Shown here: positions 8,076 through 16,703 of the stretch, piece by piece
Position numbering within the stretch: position 1 is the first letter of the stretch
How the letters are laid out: each line of letters begins with the position of its first letter
Assembly: GCA_035556715.1 (NCBI GenBank)
Contig: DATMER010000078.1
Location: 19,268 to 83,267, forward strand
Source: DATMER01 sp035556715
Lineage (GTDB): Bacteria; Acidobacteriota; Thermoanaerobaculia; Multivoradales; UBA5704
DNA length: 64,000 nucleotides
Direction: 5' to 3'
Made by a program: the position numbers and the translations under genes
Notes under the pieces: model-generated
Databases searched by the model: none
What the model was told of the DNA's origin: nothing
The model's input: the letters and a program-made list of their open reading frames with translations, nothing else

Positions 8076-8763
8076 CCGCGAGCTTTTCCCAGCGGGCGGC
8101 GGCCAGCTCGCCGCCCAGGTCCGCGTCCCCCCGGTAGGCGCGGCCGGGGATCCGCCGGACCGGGATGCGGAACGCGGTGGCCCCGGCCAGAGGGAAGGGG
8201 TCCAGGTGGAGCGTGTTGTCCGCCCCCGCCTGAAACCGCCCCCGGACGCCATGGCGCTCGAACGGCTCGGGCCAGCGGTTGCATACCGCGAGGGAGATCA
8301 GGTCGGTCAGGTCGAGCCAGCGGTAATCGGCCTCCACCTCCTCTGCCCCGGCGCCGGTGGCTTCGACCAGCCCCTGGTAGAGCTCGCCAAGATAGTCCAG
8401 GAACGGCTGCCACTCCTCCTCTTGGCGCTCCCGATGGAGCTGGAGCGCGTGCCGGGTCACCAGCAGGGAGGCGTAGGGGTGCTCCCCCGCGAACCGGGCG
8501 GTACCCCGCTGCCAGATCTCCATCCGCTCCTGCCGCGGCAGGCTGAGGAAGTCGTGAGGGCGCCCGCGCTCCGCGTCCCAGTGCGGGGCCGCGTCCGTCT
8601 CCCGCCAGCCGTTGTCATGCTCGCGGACCGCGAAGAGCAGCTCCGCCCGCCGGGGATGGTCGGGCAGGCCGTCGGTACGCCAGAGCGACAGCAGCTCGGC
8701 CGCGAAACGGGCGTGGTCCGGCTGGGTGATGAGGAGGAGGTTCCCGGTATCAACTACGATCAT
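8053..8763 (-). CDS. DUF3891 family protein
   Basis: 236 aa, soluble, no signal peptide. The sequence opens with MIVVDTGNLLLITQPDHARFAAEL and contains an EHDNGWRE segment near residue 48 and a conserved WLDLTDLISLAVCNRW block. The QxDHA / HDNGW layout is characteristic of DUF3891, a helical family with histidines and aspartates reminiscent of HD-type metal sites. No activity is established. Divergent from maeB with a 26-bp gap. Confidence 0.7.
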   Translation of the reverse strand: MIVVDTGNLLLITQPDHARFAAELLSLWRTDGLPDHPRRAELLFAVREHDNGWRETDAAPHWDAERGRPHDFLSLPRQERMEIWQRGTARFAGEHPYASLLVTRHALQLHRERQEEEWQPFLDYLGELYQGLVEATGAGAEEVEADYRWLDLTDLISLAVCNRWPEPFERHGVRGRFQAGADNTLHLDPFPLAGATAFRIPVRRIPGRAYRGDADLGGELAAARWEKLAVRVAPEP

Positions 8764-8789
8764 CGGCTCATTGTAAGATCCCGCCCGTC

Positions 8790-11063
8790 ATGACGATGAA
8801 GAAGATCAGCCGCGAGGATGCCCTCGAGTACCACGAGCGGGGACGCAAGGGGAAGGTCCAGGTCCTCCCGACGAAGCCCACCGCCACCCAGCGCGACCTC
8901 TCCCTGGCCTACAGCCCGGGAGTCGCCTGGCCCTGCAAGGAGATCGAGAAGGACCCCCTGCTCGCCTACCAGTACACCTCCAAGGGCAACCTCGTGGCGG
9001 TGATCAGTAACGGCACGGCCGTGCTCGGCCTCGGCAACATCGGTGCCCTGGCCGGCAAGCCGGTGATGGAGGGCAAGGGCGTCCTCTTCAAGCGTTTCGC
9101 CGACATCGACGTCTTCGACCTGGAGATCGCCACCGAGGACCCCGAGGAGTTCATCCGCACCGTCAAGCTGCTGGAGCCGACCTTCGGCGGGATCAACCTG
9201 GAGGACATCCGCGCCCCCGACTGCTTCGAGATCGAGCGCCGGCTCAAAGCGGAGATGAGCATCCCGGTCTTCCACGACGACCAGCACGGGACCGCCATCA
9301 TCTCGGGGGCCGCGCTCCTCAACGCCCTGCAGGTCACGGGCAAGCGGATCGAGGACGTGCGCATCGTCTTCTCCGGCGCCGGGGCCGCCGCCCTCTCCTG
9401 CGCCCTGCTTTACGAGAAGCTCGGCGCGCGGCGGGAGAACATCATCCTCTCCGACAGCCACGGCGTGGTCTACCGCGGCCGGACTGAGAAGATGGATCCC
9501 TACAAGGCCGAGCTCGCCGCCGACACCCCGGCGCGCACCTTCGCCGAGGCGATCGTGGGGGCCGACGTCTTCGTCGGCCTCTCCGTGGCCGGGGTCGTCA
9601 ACGCGGACATGATCCGCTCCATGGCCCGGGACCCCATCGTCTTCGCCATGGCGAACCCCGATCCCGAGATCCCCTATGAAGAGGCCATCGCCGCCCGCCC
9701 GGACGCCATCGTGGCCACCGGCCGGAGCGACTATCCCAACCAGGTCAACAACGTGCTCGGTTTCCCCTTCCTCTTCCGCGGCGCCCTCGACGTGCGGGCG
9801 ACCGACATCAACGACGCCATGGAGCTGGCCGCCGTCCATGCCCTGGCTGAGCTGGCCCGGGAGGACGTGCCCGATGCCGTGCTCAAGGCCTACGGCCTGG
9901 ACTCGCTCCGCTTCGGCCGCGAGTACCTGATTCCCAAGCCGTTCGACTACCGGGTGCTGCTCCGCGTGCCTCCGGCCGTGGCCCGGGCCGCCATGGAGAG
10001 CGGCGTGGCCCAGGTCCCGATCGAGGACTTCGAGGCCTACCGGCGCCGGCTGGAGACCCTGATCTCCCATCGTCTGGGGCTGATGCGGGGCGTGGTTGAC
10101 CGCGCCAAGCGCGACCCCAGGAAGATAGTTTTCCCGGAGGGGGAGCACGACAAGATCCTGCGCGCCGCCAAGATCCTGGTCGACGAGGGGATCGCCCACC
10201 CCGTCCTGCTGGCGCGGCGGGAGATGATCGCCGACAAGCTGCGCGACCTGGACCTCCCCGAGTCGCGGATCACCATCATCCACAACGAGAGCTCGGAGAA
10301 GTTCGAGGAGTACGCGCAGAAGCTGCACGAGATGCGGCGCCGCGACGGCATGACCCTGGTGGAAGCTCGCAGGCGCCTTCGCCTGCGCAACTACTTCGGC
10401 ACCATGATGGTCGAGACCGGGGACGCCGACGGCCTGATCTCCGGCCTCACCCAGTCCTACCCCGAGACCATCCGGCCGGCGCTCCAGATCCTCCACACCC
10501 GCGAGGGGGTGAGGAAGGTCTCCGGCGCCTACATCCTGATCCTCCAGGACCGGATGTTCTTCCTCGCGGACACCACGGTCAACATCGATCCCGACCCCGA
10601 GGAGCTGGCCGAGATCGCCCTGCTCACCGTGGAGTTCGCCCGCCGCTTCGGCATCGTGCCGCGGGTGGCCATGCTCTCCTTCTCCAACTTCGGGTCCAAC
10701 ACGCACCCGTCGGCGCGCAAGATGCGGCGCGCGGTGGAGATCGTCACCGAGCGCGCGCCGGACCTGGAGGTCGACGGCGAGATGCAGGCCGACACCGCCG
10801 TGTTCGAGGGGATCCTCCACGAGAGCTATCCCTGGAGCCGGCTCAAGGGTCCGGCGAACGTCCTGATCTTCCCCGAGCTGCAGTCGGCGAACATCGCCTA
10901 CAAGCTGATCTGGCGGCTGGCCAATGCCGAGGCGATCGGGCCGATTCTGCTGGGCCTGGACAAGCCGGTGCACGTGCTCCAGCCGGGCCTGGAAGTGAGC
11001 GACATCGTGAACATGGCGGCGATCTGCGTGGTCGACGCCCAGGAGGCGGCCCCCCCGAAATAG
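8790..11063 (+). CDS. maeB: NADP-dependent malic enzyme with phosphotransacetylase-like domain
   Basis: Oxidative decarboxylation of malate to pyruvate with NADP+. The 757 residues have the MaeB layout: malic N-terminal domain (YSPGVAWPCKEIEKDP, residues about 50-65; substrate loop VFHDDQHGTAIISGAALLNA), Rossmann NAD(P) domain (VFSGAGAAALSCALL near 200), and from about 430 a C-terminal PTA_PTB-like domain (KIVFPEGEHDKILRAA; SNFGSNTHPSARKM). In E. coli MaeB the C-terminal domain is regulatory, mediating acetyl-CoA inhibition. Length and motifs are complete. It is followed by a gap of about 110 bp and is probably transcribed alone. Confidence 0.95.
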   Translation: MTMKKISREDALEYHERGRKGKVQVLPTKPTATQRDLSLAYSPGVAWPCKEIEKDPLLAYQYTSKGNLVAVISNGTAVLGLGNIGALAGKPVMEGKGVLFKRFADIDVFDLEIATEDPEEFIRTVKLLEPTFGGINLEDIRAPDCFEIERRLKAEMSIPVFHDDQHGTAIISGAALLNALQVTGKRIEDVRIVFSGAGAAALSCALLYEKLGARRENIILSDSHGVVYRGRTEKMDPYKAELAADTPARTFAEAIVGADVFVGLSVAGVVNADMIRSMARDPIVFAMANPDPEIPYEEAIAARPDAIVATGRSDYPNQVNNVLGFPFLFRGALDVRATDINDAMELAAVHALAELAREDVPDAVLKAYGLDSLRFGREYLIPKPFDYRVLLRVPPAVARAAMESGVAQVPIEDFEAYRRRLETLISHRLGLMRGVVDRAKRDPRKIVFPEGEHDKILRAAKILVDEGIAHPVLLARREMIADKLRDLDLPESRITIIHNESSEKFEEYAQKLHEMRRRDGMTLVEARRRLRLRNYFGTMMVETGDADGLISGLTQSYPETIRPALQILHTREGVRKVSGAYILILQDRMFFLADTTVNIDPDPEELAEIALLTVEFARRFGIVPRVAMLSFSNFGSNTHPSARKMRRAVEIVTERAPDLEVDGEMQADTAVFEGILHESYPWSRLKGPANVLIFPELQSANIAYKLIWRLANAEAIGPILLGLDKPVHVLQPGLEVSDIVNMAAICVVDAQEAAPPK

Positions 11064-11176
11064 ACGGGGAGCCTGGAACAGAAGGGCCACTTCGGAGTAA
11101 ACTACCCGTTCCTGGAAGAGATCCTGGTAAGAACAAGGGGCCCAGTAGGGGGCCTGCTGGCTGGAAGGAGAAAACC

Positions 11177-11803
11177 ATGAAGCGGATCGTGTCCCTGGCC
11201 CTCTGCGCCGCTCTGCTGTGCGCCTTCGCCGTGACGGTCGCCTCGGCGGCGGAGAAGTCGACCAAGCCGCGCATCGCGGTGATCGAGTTCAAGAACAAGG
11301 CCGACAACCAGTGGTGGTACCACGGCGGCGCCGAGGCCGTGCAGGACGTGTTCGTCACCGAGCTCGTCAAGAGCGGCAAGTTCCGGGTCGTCGAGCGCGA
11401 GCAGCTCCAGGCCCTGATGCAGGAGAAGAACCTGACCCTGTCCGGCGACGTCGACCCGAGCAGCGCGGTGAAGATCGGCAAGCTCCTGGGCGTCAACTAT
11501 CTGCTGACCGGCTCGGTGACCGAGTACGGCGTGACCGACAAGGGCGCGCACGGCCGCGGCGTCGGCCGGCTGCCCGGCTTCAACGCCGGCAAGCGCAGCT
11601 TCGTGGCGGCGGTCAACGCCCGCCTGATCGACACCAGCACCGGTGAGATCGCCTGGGCGGACGAGGCCACGGCCGAGGAGAGCAGCGTCAAGGTCAGCGT
11701 CGGCGGCTTCGGCGGCGGCGTGGACGACGACCGGATGTTCGACAAAGTCATGAAGCCGGTCATCCAGCAGCTCACGGCCAGCCTCAAGGCAGCCGACCTG
11801 TAA
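11177..11803 (+). CDS. CsgG/HfaB-family protein with signal peptide
   Basis: 208 aa with an AAGGAG ribosome site. Sec signal peptide (MKRIVSLALCAALLCAFAVT, cleavage after ASA). The mature part has the CsgG-fold core: PRIAVIEFKNKAD, a DVFVTELVKSGKFRVVEREQLQALMQEKNL block, and KLLGVNYLLTGSVTEYG. CsgG proper forms the outer-membrane curli secretion pore, but many short homologues like this are periplasmic proteins of unknown role. There is no lipobox Cys and no curli genes nearby. A strong terminator follows. Confidence 0.8.
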   Translation: MKRIVSLALCAALLCAFAVTVASAAEKSTKPRIAVIEFKNKADNQWWYHGGAEAVQDVFVTELVKSGKFRVVEREQLQALMQEKNLTLSGDVDPSSAVKIGKLLGVNYLLTGSVTEYGVTDKGAHGRGVGRLPGFNAGKRSFVAAVNARLIDTSTGEIAWADEATAEESSVKVSVGGFGGGVDDDRMFDKVMKPVIQQLTASLKAADL

Positions 11804-11824
11804 GCGCTTCAGTCATCCGGTTCG

Positions 11825-11860
11825 AAAAAGGCCCGGCGGAGACGCCGGGCCTTTTCTTTT
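11825..11860 (+). terminator. Rho-independent terminator
   Basis: AAAAAGGCCCGGCG-gaga-CGCCGGGCCTTTT with a T-rich run (CTTTTCTTTT) 22 bp after the CsgG-like gene; a perfect GC-rich stem and a tetraloop. Confidence 0.9.
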
Positions 11861-11884
11861 GGCGGGGAGGAATCAAGGACTTCC

Positions 11885-11922
11885 GGCCCCCTCTCCACCG
11901 TGCAGGCGGGGGAGAGGGGGGA
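11885..11922. repeat. Short palindromic repeat of the CCCTCTCC family
   Basis: CCCCCTCTCCaccgtgcaggcGGGGGAGAGGGGG is an imperfect hairpin of the repeat family seen at 14016, 29899, 52273 and 58528. It sits between the terminator and the convergent end of the kinase-TonB gene. Confidence 0.6.
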
Positions 11923-11934
11923 TGGGATCAATCT

Positions 11935-13869
11935 CTACCCGGGCTGGAACGCCACCCGGAGCGTGTACCACATCTTGACCCGCACTCCGTCCTTGGTGGC
12001 GGGGTTGAACTGCGCCCTGCGGGCGGCCTCGATGGCGGCCTCGTCGAAGCCGAACCCGGCCTTGGCGCCCACCCTCTGGGTCTCGACCACCCGGCCGTTC
12101 TCGTCCACCAGCACCCGGATGTCCACCGTGGCGGCCTTGTTCAGCCGCTGGGCCGCCGCCGGATAGCGCGGATCGAGCCTGGAGGTCAGCTTGGGGGCCG
12201 TGACCCCGGGTCCGGACTGCACGAGATCTCCGAACTGCGTCTTGCGAACCACCGGCGCCTGCTGCACCGGAGCCGGCTCCTCCGGCTCCGGCTCGGCTAT
12301 GGCCGGCTGCGGGGTCGGGGTCGGGACCGGCGCGGGGGGCTCCACCCTGGAGGCGGGCTTCTCGGCCGGTGCCGGCGCGGGCGTCTCCTGCACCGGCACG
12401 ACAGCCGTCCGCTCCGGCTGGCGCGCCGCCTGCTGCGCCTGGCGCTCCTGCTCGACCGCGGCCCTGCGGCTCTCCTCGAGCTGCTGTTGGAGCAGCTTGA
12501 TCCGGTCGTCGTACTGGCCCTTCAGCTTCTCTTCTACTTCCTTGCCCTGGGCCGAGATCATCGACTGGATCTGGGCCTGGAGCTCTTCCGGGGACGGGCC
12601 GGCCGGCACCGGGGCGGGCCCGGGCATCGAAGCCTGCACGGCGATCGGCGGGGGCGTCGCCGCAGCGGCCACCGTATCTGCCGACTTGCCGCCCATCAGC
12701 ATGAAATAGGCGCCGGCTCCGGCCGCCGCGACCAGGACGGCGGCCAGCCCGATCCACATCCCCTTCTTGGACTTCTCCTCCGCGAACTGCGAGCGCGTGC
12801 CCGACAGCGTGGCGTCCCGGACCGAGGCGACCTCCCGGGTCTCGTGCGACATCCCCGCCCCCGGTACGGCCGGCTTCGCGGGGACCGCGGCCGGCACCGG
12901 AGCCGGCTCGGCCGCCTTCTTCGGAAGCTCCAGCTTCTTCTCCGCCTGGATCTCCTGGTTCTCCTTCTCGATCTCGTCGCGGAAGAGGTTGTGCATGAAG
13001 AAGGCGAGGTTGAACGTCGTCGGGCTGTAGTGCGAGTCGATCATCAGCTTCGACATCGTCTTGTGCCAGGTGACCGCGTCGGGTACCCGCTGGTCCCGCG
13101 TCGTCAGGCTCTTCTTGAGCAACCCGGCAATCGCGTCGGGCAGCGGCGTCCCCTCATTCGGGAGCATGGCGGCGTCGATCCTCGCCGCGTAGCCCTCCGG
13201 CGTGCTCACCGGCAGGCGCTCGCCCGTCAGCAGCTCGAACAGGATGGCGCCCAGGGAGAACACGTCGTCGGCCCTCGACGGCGCCGCCCCCTCGAAGGTC
13301 TCGGGGGAGAGGTACGGCCGCACCTCCGGATCCTGCCAGCCGGCGGAGGCCAGGGAACGGAGACCAGGAGCGACCTCGAAGCCCAGGAGCCGGGTCTCGC
13401 CCTCGTTCGAGATCATGACGAGCTGCGGGACCACGAACCCGTGCAGGATCCGCTCCTCCTGGATCCGGGTCTCGTACGCTGCGGCCAGGGCCAGGGAGAT
13501 GCGCTCCGCGATCAGCAGCGCGTGATCGGTGGGGATCGGCGAGAGCTGCCGGTTTGCCTGCGCGAGCAGGGTCCCCAGGTTCTTGCCCGAGATGTAGTCG
13601 TAGGCTGCGTAGGGGAAGCTCCGGACCCGGCCGAGGTCGACGCCGCTGCCGATGTTCGGGCTCTTCAACATCTGCTGGACGTTGGTCCTCCCGGACGTCT
13701 TCTGCCAGAGCTTCTCGCCGTCGACCCCCTTGCCGTTGAGGACGCGGAGCAGCACGACCTGCTCCATTCCGTCCTTGCCGACCTTGCCGGCGCGGAAGGT
13801 CTCTCCGAGCGGATCTTCAGTTAGCTTCTTGAGAAGTAGGTACTTCCCAAATTCCTCCGGGATGTTCAT
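11935..13869 (-). CDS. Ser/Thr pseudokinase - transmembrane - TonB C-terminal fusion
   Basis: 644 aa. Residues 5-275 follow a protein-kinase fold: a glycine-loop-like DPLGETFRAGKVG, an activation-segment end YLSPETFEG and the helix DDVFSLGAILFELLTG. The catalytic residues are missing: the ATP-binding Lys position reads VVLLRVL, the HRD region reads ILHGFVVPQ, and DFG reads LLGFEVAP. A Pro/Ala linker leads to one membrane segment (about 371-390), a Gln/Glu-rich coiled coil (about 425-485), a Pro-rich stretch, and a TonB_C domain (about 560-644: LDPRYPAAAQRLNKAATVDI ... GFGFDEAAIEAARRAQFNPA). Inside-out topology is implied: sensor-like domain in the cytoplasm, TonB domain in the periplasm. No ExbBD genes are nearby. 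Confidence 0.85.
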   Translation of the reverse strand: MNIPEEFGKYLLLKKLTEDPLGETFRAGKVGKDGMEQVVLLRVLNGKGVDGEKLWQKTSGRTNVQQMLKSPNIGSGVDLGRVRSFPYAAYDYISGKNLGTLLAQANRQLSPIPTDHALLIAERISLALAAAYETRIQEERILHGFVVPQLVMISNEGETRLLGFEVAPGLRSLASAGWQDPEVRPYLSPETFEGAAPSRADDVFSLGAILFELLTGERLPVSTPEGYAARIDAAMLPNEGTPLPDAIAGLLKKSLTTRDQRVPDAVTWHKTMSKLMIDSHYSPTTFNLAFFMHNLFRDEIEKENQEIQAEKKLELPKKAAEPAPVPAAVPAKPAVPGAGMSHETREVASVRDATLSGTRSQFAEEKSKKGMWIGLAAVLVAAAGAGAYFMLMGGKSADTVAAAATPPPIAVQASMPGPAPVPAGPSPEELQAQIQSMISAQGKEVEEKLKGQYDDRIKLLQQQLEESRRAAVEQERQAQQAARQPERTAVVPVQETPAPAPAEKPASRVEPPAPVPTPTPQPAIAEPEPEEPAPVQQAPVVRKTQFGDLVQSGPGVTAPKLTSRLDPRYPAAAQRLNKAATVDIRVLVDENGRVVETQRVGAKAGFGFDEAAIEAARRAQFNPATKDGVRVKMWYTLRVAFQPG

Positions 13870-13969
13870 ACAGCCTCCTCGGGCCTGCCCAACGGCGGTA
13901 CGTCCAGGGTGTCTACGCTAGCCGGCGCCAAAACGGCACTACGGCGCTTCACAGGTGAATGCTGGTAGC

Positions 13970-13999
13970 TTGATACACCCAGAGGAGGGGTACTGTCAA
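13970..13999 (-). promoter_or_regulatory. Candidate sigma70-type promoter for the pseudokinase-TonB gene
   Basis: Read on the minus strand: TTGACA (13999-13994), 18-bp spacer, TATCAA (13975-13970), pointing at the start codon about 100 bp away. The -35 is consensus; the -10 matches 4 of 6. Confidence 0.45.
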
Positions 14000-14015
14000 A
14001 TCTGGCTGGAAAACT

Positions 14016-14062
14016 CCCTCTCCCCCGGCACGGGGGAGAGGGCAGGGGAGAGGGGGAACGGG
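14016..14062. repeat. Palindromic repeat of the CCCTCTCC family
   Basis: CCCTCTCCCCCGgcaCGGGGGAGAGGG (14016-14042) is a perfect hairpin, followed by a GGGGAGAGGGGGAACGGGATC tail also seen near 52370. It lies between mltG and the pseudokinase-TonB gene. Confidence 0.65.
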
Positions 14063-14063
14063 A

Positions 14064-15203
14064 TCAGTTTCTGCCCTTTTTCTGACGCTCCTGCGCCCTT
14101 CTCTCCCGCCAGTACCGCCGCTGCCACTGCTCGACGTTCCGATTGTGCTCGGACAGCGTCTGCGCGAAGACATGGGTGCCGTCGTTGCGGCTCACGAAAT
14201 AGAGGTGGGGGACGTCCGCCGGCTCGGAGGCGGCCACCAGGCTGGCCAGCCCGGGGGAGCAGATGGGGCCCGGAGGAAGGCCGGCGTAGCGGTAGGTGTT
14301 GTAGGGCGAATCCATCCGCAGGTCGTCCTTCCGGATGTTGCCGTTCCAGCGCCCGGCCCGCTTGAGCGCGTAGATCACGGTCGGGTCGGCCGCGAGCCCG
14401 ATGCCGCGGTCGAGCCGGTTCTGGTAGACCGCGGCGATGAGCGGGCGCTCGGTCGCCACCTGCGCCTCCTTCTCCACGATGCTGGCCAGGGTGACGAGCT
14501 GGCGCAGGGTCCGGCCCGGATTGCGGTCGAGCCGGGGCCGGACCTCCTTCTCGAACCGGTTGCGGAAGGTCCTGACCAGGGTCTGGACGATCGTGCGCTC
14601 GTCCACGTCGCGGGCGAAGGAGTAGGTCTCGGGGAAGAGATACCCCTCCAGGTCCGGGGCCTCGGGATCGAGGTCCGCCACGAGCTCGGGCGAGCGCATC
14701 AGGTCCAGGAGGGCCTCGCGCCGTCCATACCCTGCCCGGGCGATCTGGTCCGCGGTCTCCTCGAGCGTCAGCCCCTCGATCAGGGTGATCGAGTGAGTGA
14801 GGACCCGGCCGTCGACCAGCATCCCGAGCACCTCCGGGGTGGTGAGCGGTCCGCGAAAGCGGTACTCCCCGGCCCGGATGGCGGGATCGTCCATGAAGTA
14901 GATGAGGTAGGAGCGGGCGAGCTTGGCGTCGACGAGCACCCCCTCCTGCTGCAGGCGCTCGAGGATCTGGCCCGCGCCCATGCCGGGCTCGACCAGCACG
15001 ACCTTTTCGGGCCCCTGGTACCCTTGGAAGGGGCGCTGGAGCTTCAACCAGGACCAGCCGAGCATGCCCACGGGCACAAGGAGCAGCACCAGGAGGACGA
15101 GGAGCCCGAGCAGGACCCGTTTCCAGGTGCCCGCGGCCTTCCCCGACGTTCCCCCCTTCCCTCCCTGCCGCTTCGCCGGACTGCGCCCTTTTCCCCGTGC
15201 CAA
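14064..15203 (-). CDS. mltG: Endolytic murein transglycosylase MltG
   Basis: Cleaves nascent peptidoglycan strands and is thought to set glycan chain length. 379 aa with a basic cytoplasmic tail, one membrane anchor (residues about 30-52, LLGLLVLLVLLLVPVGMLGW), a LysM-like segment and the YceG catalytic domain. The catalytic Glu lies in LASIVEKEAQVATERPLIAAVYQNRL (near 245), and the conserved YNTYRYAGLPPGPICSPG follows. TTG start at 15203 chosen for its AGAGGAG site. It is followed by a palindromic repeat and preceded by ruvX on the same strand (18-bp gap), a linkage seen in other bacteria. Confidence 0.93.
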   Translation of the reverse strand: MARGKGRSPAKRQGGKGGTSGKAAGTWKRVLLGLLVLLVLLLVPVGMLGWSWLKLQRPFQGYQGPEKVVLVEPGMGAGQILERLQQEGVLVDAKLARSYLIYFMDDPAIRAGEYRFRGPLTTPEVLGMLVDGRVLTHSITLIEGLTLEETADQIARAGYGRREALLDLMRSPELVADLDPEAPDLEGYLFPETYSFARDVDERTIVQTLVRTFRNRFEKEVRPRLDRNPGRTLRQLVTLASIVEKEAQVATERPLIAAVYQNRLDRGIGLAADPTVIYALKRAGRWNGNIRKDDLRMDSPYNTYRYAGLPPGPICSPGLASLVAASEPADVPHLYFVSRNDGTHVFAQTLSEHNRNVEQWQRRYWRERRAQERQKKGRN

Positions 15204-15221
15204 CCGAGTCTCCTCTTTCCT

Positions 15222-15635
15222 CTACGGTTCCTGAGTGTCCAGAGCCTCCTGGAGGAGGATCTGGGCGGCCACGGCATCGATCCGGGCGGGATCGCGCCGG
15301 GGGTCCACGCCTGCTTCGCGCAGGCGCTCATGCGCCTCGACGGTGGTCAGCGACTCGTTGACGAGCCGCAGCGGCAGCCCGGTCACGGAGGTCAGGCGAT
15401 TCCCGAAGCGCCGCACCCGCTCGGCGGCCTCCCCGCGCTGCCCGTCCAGACCCACCGGCTCGCCCAGGACCAGCCGGCCCACCCCCTCGCGTCGGGCGAT
15501 CTCCGCGATCTCCCGGACCGCGGAGCGGTCGTTGCGGCGCTCCAGGGTTGCGAGGGGGACAGCCATCCGGCCTTCCGGGTCCGAGATCGCCAGCCCGATC
15601 CGCTTCTCGCCGAAGTCGATCCCCAGGGACCGCAT
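15222..15635 (-). CDS. ruvX: Putative pre-16S rRNA nuclease YqgF/RuvX
   Basis: About 137 aa from the ATG at 15635 (an alternative ATG at 15647 adds four residues). RNase-H-like fold: SLGIDFGEKRIGLAISDPEG carries the first catalytic Asp, LVLGEPVGLDG and LRLVNESLTT contain the following acidic site, and RIDAVAAQILLQEAL has the last conserved Asp. YqgF-type proteins process the 5' end of 16S rRNA and were earlier proposed to be Holliday-junction resolvases. Same strand as mltG. Confidence 0.9.
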   Translation of the reverse strand: MRSLGIDFGEKRIGLAISDPEGRMAVPLATLERRNDRSAVREIAEIARREGVGRLVLGEPVGLDGQRGEAAERVRRFGNRLTSVTGLPLRLVNESLTTVEAHERLREAGVDPRRDPARIDAVAAQILLQEALDTQEP

Positions 15636-15789
15636 GATCCGGTGCATTGTAGTTGATCCCGCCAGCTGATCCCGGCGGGCCCAGGAAAGATGATCCGCAC
15701 ATGAATGCCAGGCCGGCTCCGCCCCGGCTGAGTTACAATCGGCTTCCTTTTGATCTCAATGTTATCGCGGCTGGAAATAAGGAGCCGAG

Positions 15790-16413
15790 ATGAACAGCAT
15801 TGAAGTGATGGGTAATCTTCAGGCGACACGAACGAAGACCCGGTTGATGGTGAGCCGGTTCTTCGGGCTCAGCATCCTGATCCTCCTGGTTTTCGGCAGC
15901 GCCGAAACCGGTTCCCTCTTTCTCGACCCGGCGCTCTTCTTCCTTGGAGTCCTGCTGGCCGTCGTGGGCTTCTGCGGCCGCCTGTGGTGTCTTTCCTATA
16001 TTGCGGGCCGGAAGAAGAGGATTCTCGTCACCGTGGGACCGTATTCCATCTGCAGGCACCCGCTGTACTTCTTCTCCCTCGTCGGCGGCATCGGCCTGGG
16101 CCTCTGCACCGAAACCGTGAGCGCCGCCGTCCTGTTCTTGCTGGCGTTCGCCGTCTACTATCCCCACATCATTCAGACGGAAGAGAAGTTCCTCAGCGTG
16201 AACTTTCCCGAATACGAGGAATACAAGAGGAGAGTTCCTCTCTTTTTTCCGAGCTGGTCCAATTTCTCCGACGGCAATGTGATGGTCAACGCGGGCGACC
16301 TCCGGAGCGAGATCGTAGCGGCTGGCGGGTTTCTGCTCTTTATCGGAGTCTTCGAGCTCGTGGAGTTCCTGCACCACGTCCGGGTCTTGCCGAACTACTT
16401 CATCATTCCGTGA
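15790..16413 (+). CDS. Isoprenylcysteine carboxyl methyltransferase family membrane protein
   Basis: 207 aa with an AAGGAG site. Several membrane segments surround the family signature: a GPYSICRHPLYFFSL motif (residues about 80-95) and the C-terminal EEKFLSVNFPEYEEYKRRVP block, which form the SAM- and lipid-facing site in ICMT/PEMT-like enzymes. An extra C-terminal membrane helix (IVAAGGFLLFIGVFELVEFL) is present. Bacterial members methylate diverse lipids or small molecules; the substrate here is unknown. Its 3' end overlaps the convergent 16395-16703 gene by 19 bp. Confidence 0.75.
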   Translation: MNSIEVMGNLQATRTKTRLMVSRFFGLSILILLVFGSAETGSLFLDPALFFLGVLLAVVGFCGRLWCLSYIAGRKKRILVTVGPYSICRHPLYFFSLVGGIGLGLCTETVSAAVLFLLAFAVYYPHIIQTEEKFLSVNFPEYEEYKRRVPLFFPSWSNFSDGNVMVNAGDLRSEIVAAGGFLLFIGVFELVEFLHHVRVLPNYFIIP

Positions 16414-16703
16414 CGCTTCCGGGCCGGGAGCGCGGCGGCAACCGCGCCCCCCGCGATCCCCCCGAGGACGATCGACCAGTGCACTGCGACGTCCCGGGCG
16501 TGAAGCCCGCCCTCCCAGGCGACAGGGGGGAACATAGTCACGGCCATCATCGCCAGGATCGCGATCGAATGCCCGGCCACCCCTCCCCAGAAGACCCGGC
16601 GCCAGAGAGGCGTGCGGCGGCGCAGCCGGTGGCCGAGCGCCAGCAGCAGTGCCGGCACGGCGAAGAGGCCGACGAGGAGAGCCACGTTCTCGGCGCTCAT
16701 CAT
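16395..16703 (-). CDS. Small membrane protein coupled to PepSY gene
   Basis: 102 aa, four predicted hydrophobic stretches (residues about 5-22, 34-56, 67-87 and near the end), Arg-rich loops and no recognised domain. The ATG at 16703 overlaps the TGA of the PepSY gene (ATGA), indicating translational coupling and a shared role. The reading frame extends upstream through the PepSY gene, but that part is an antiphase shadow. Confidence 0.6.
   Translation of the reverse strand: MMSAENVALLVGLFAVPALLLALGHRLRRRTPLWRRVFWGGVAGHSIAILAMMAVTMFPPVAWEGGLHARDVAVHWSIVLGGIAGGAVAAALPARKRHGMMK

Noticed and set aside
8760..11090. A 776-aa minus-strand open frame
   Set aside because: Antisense to maeB; no recognisable domain.
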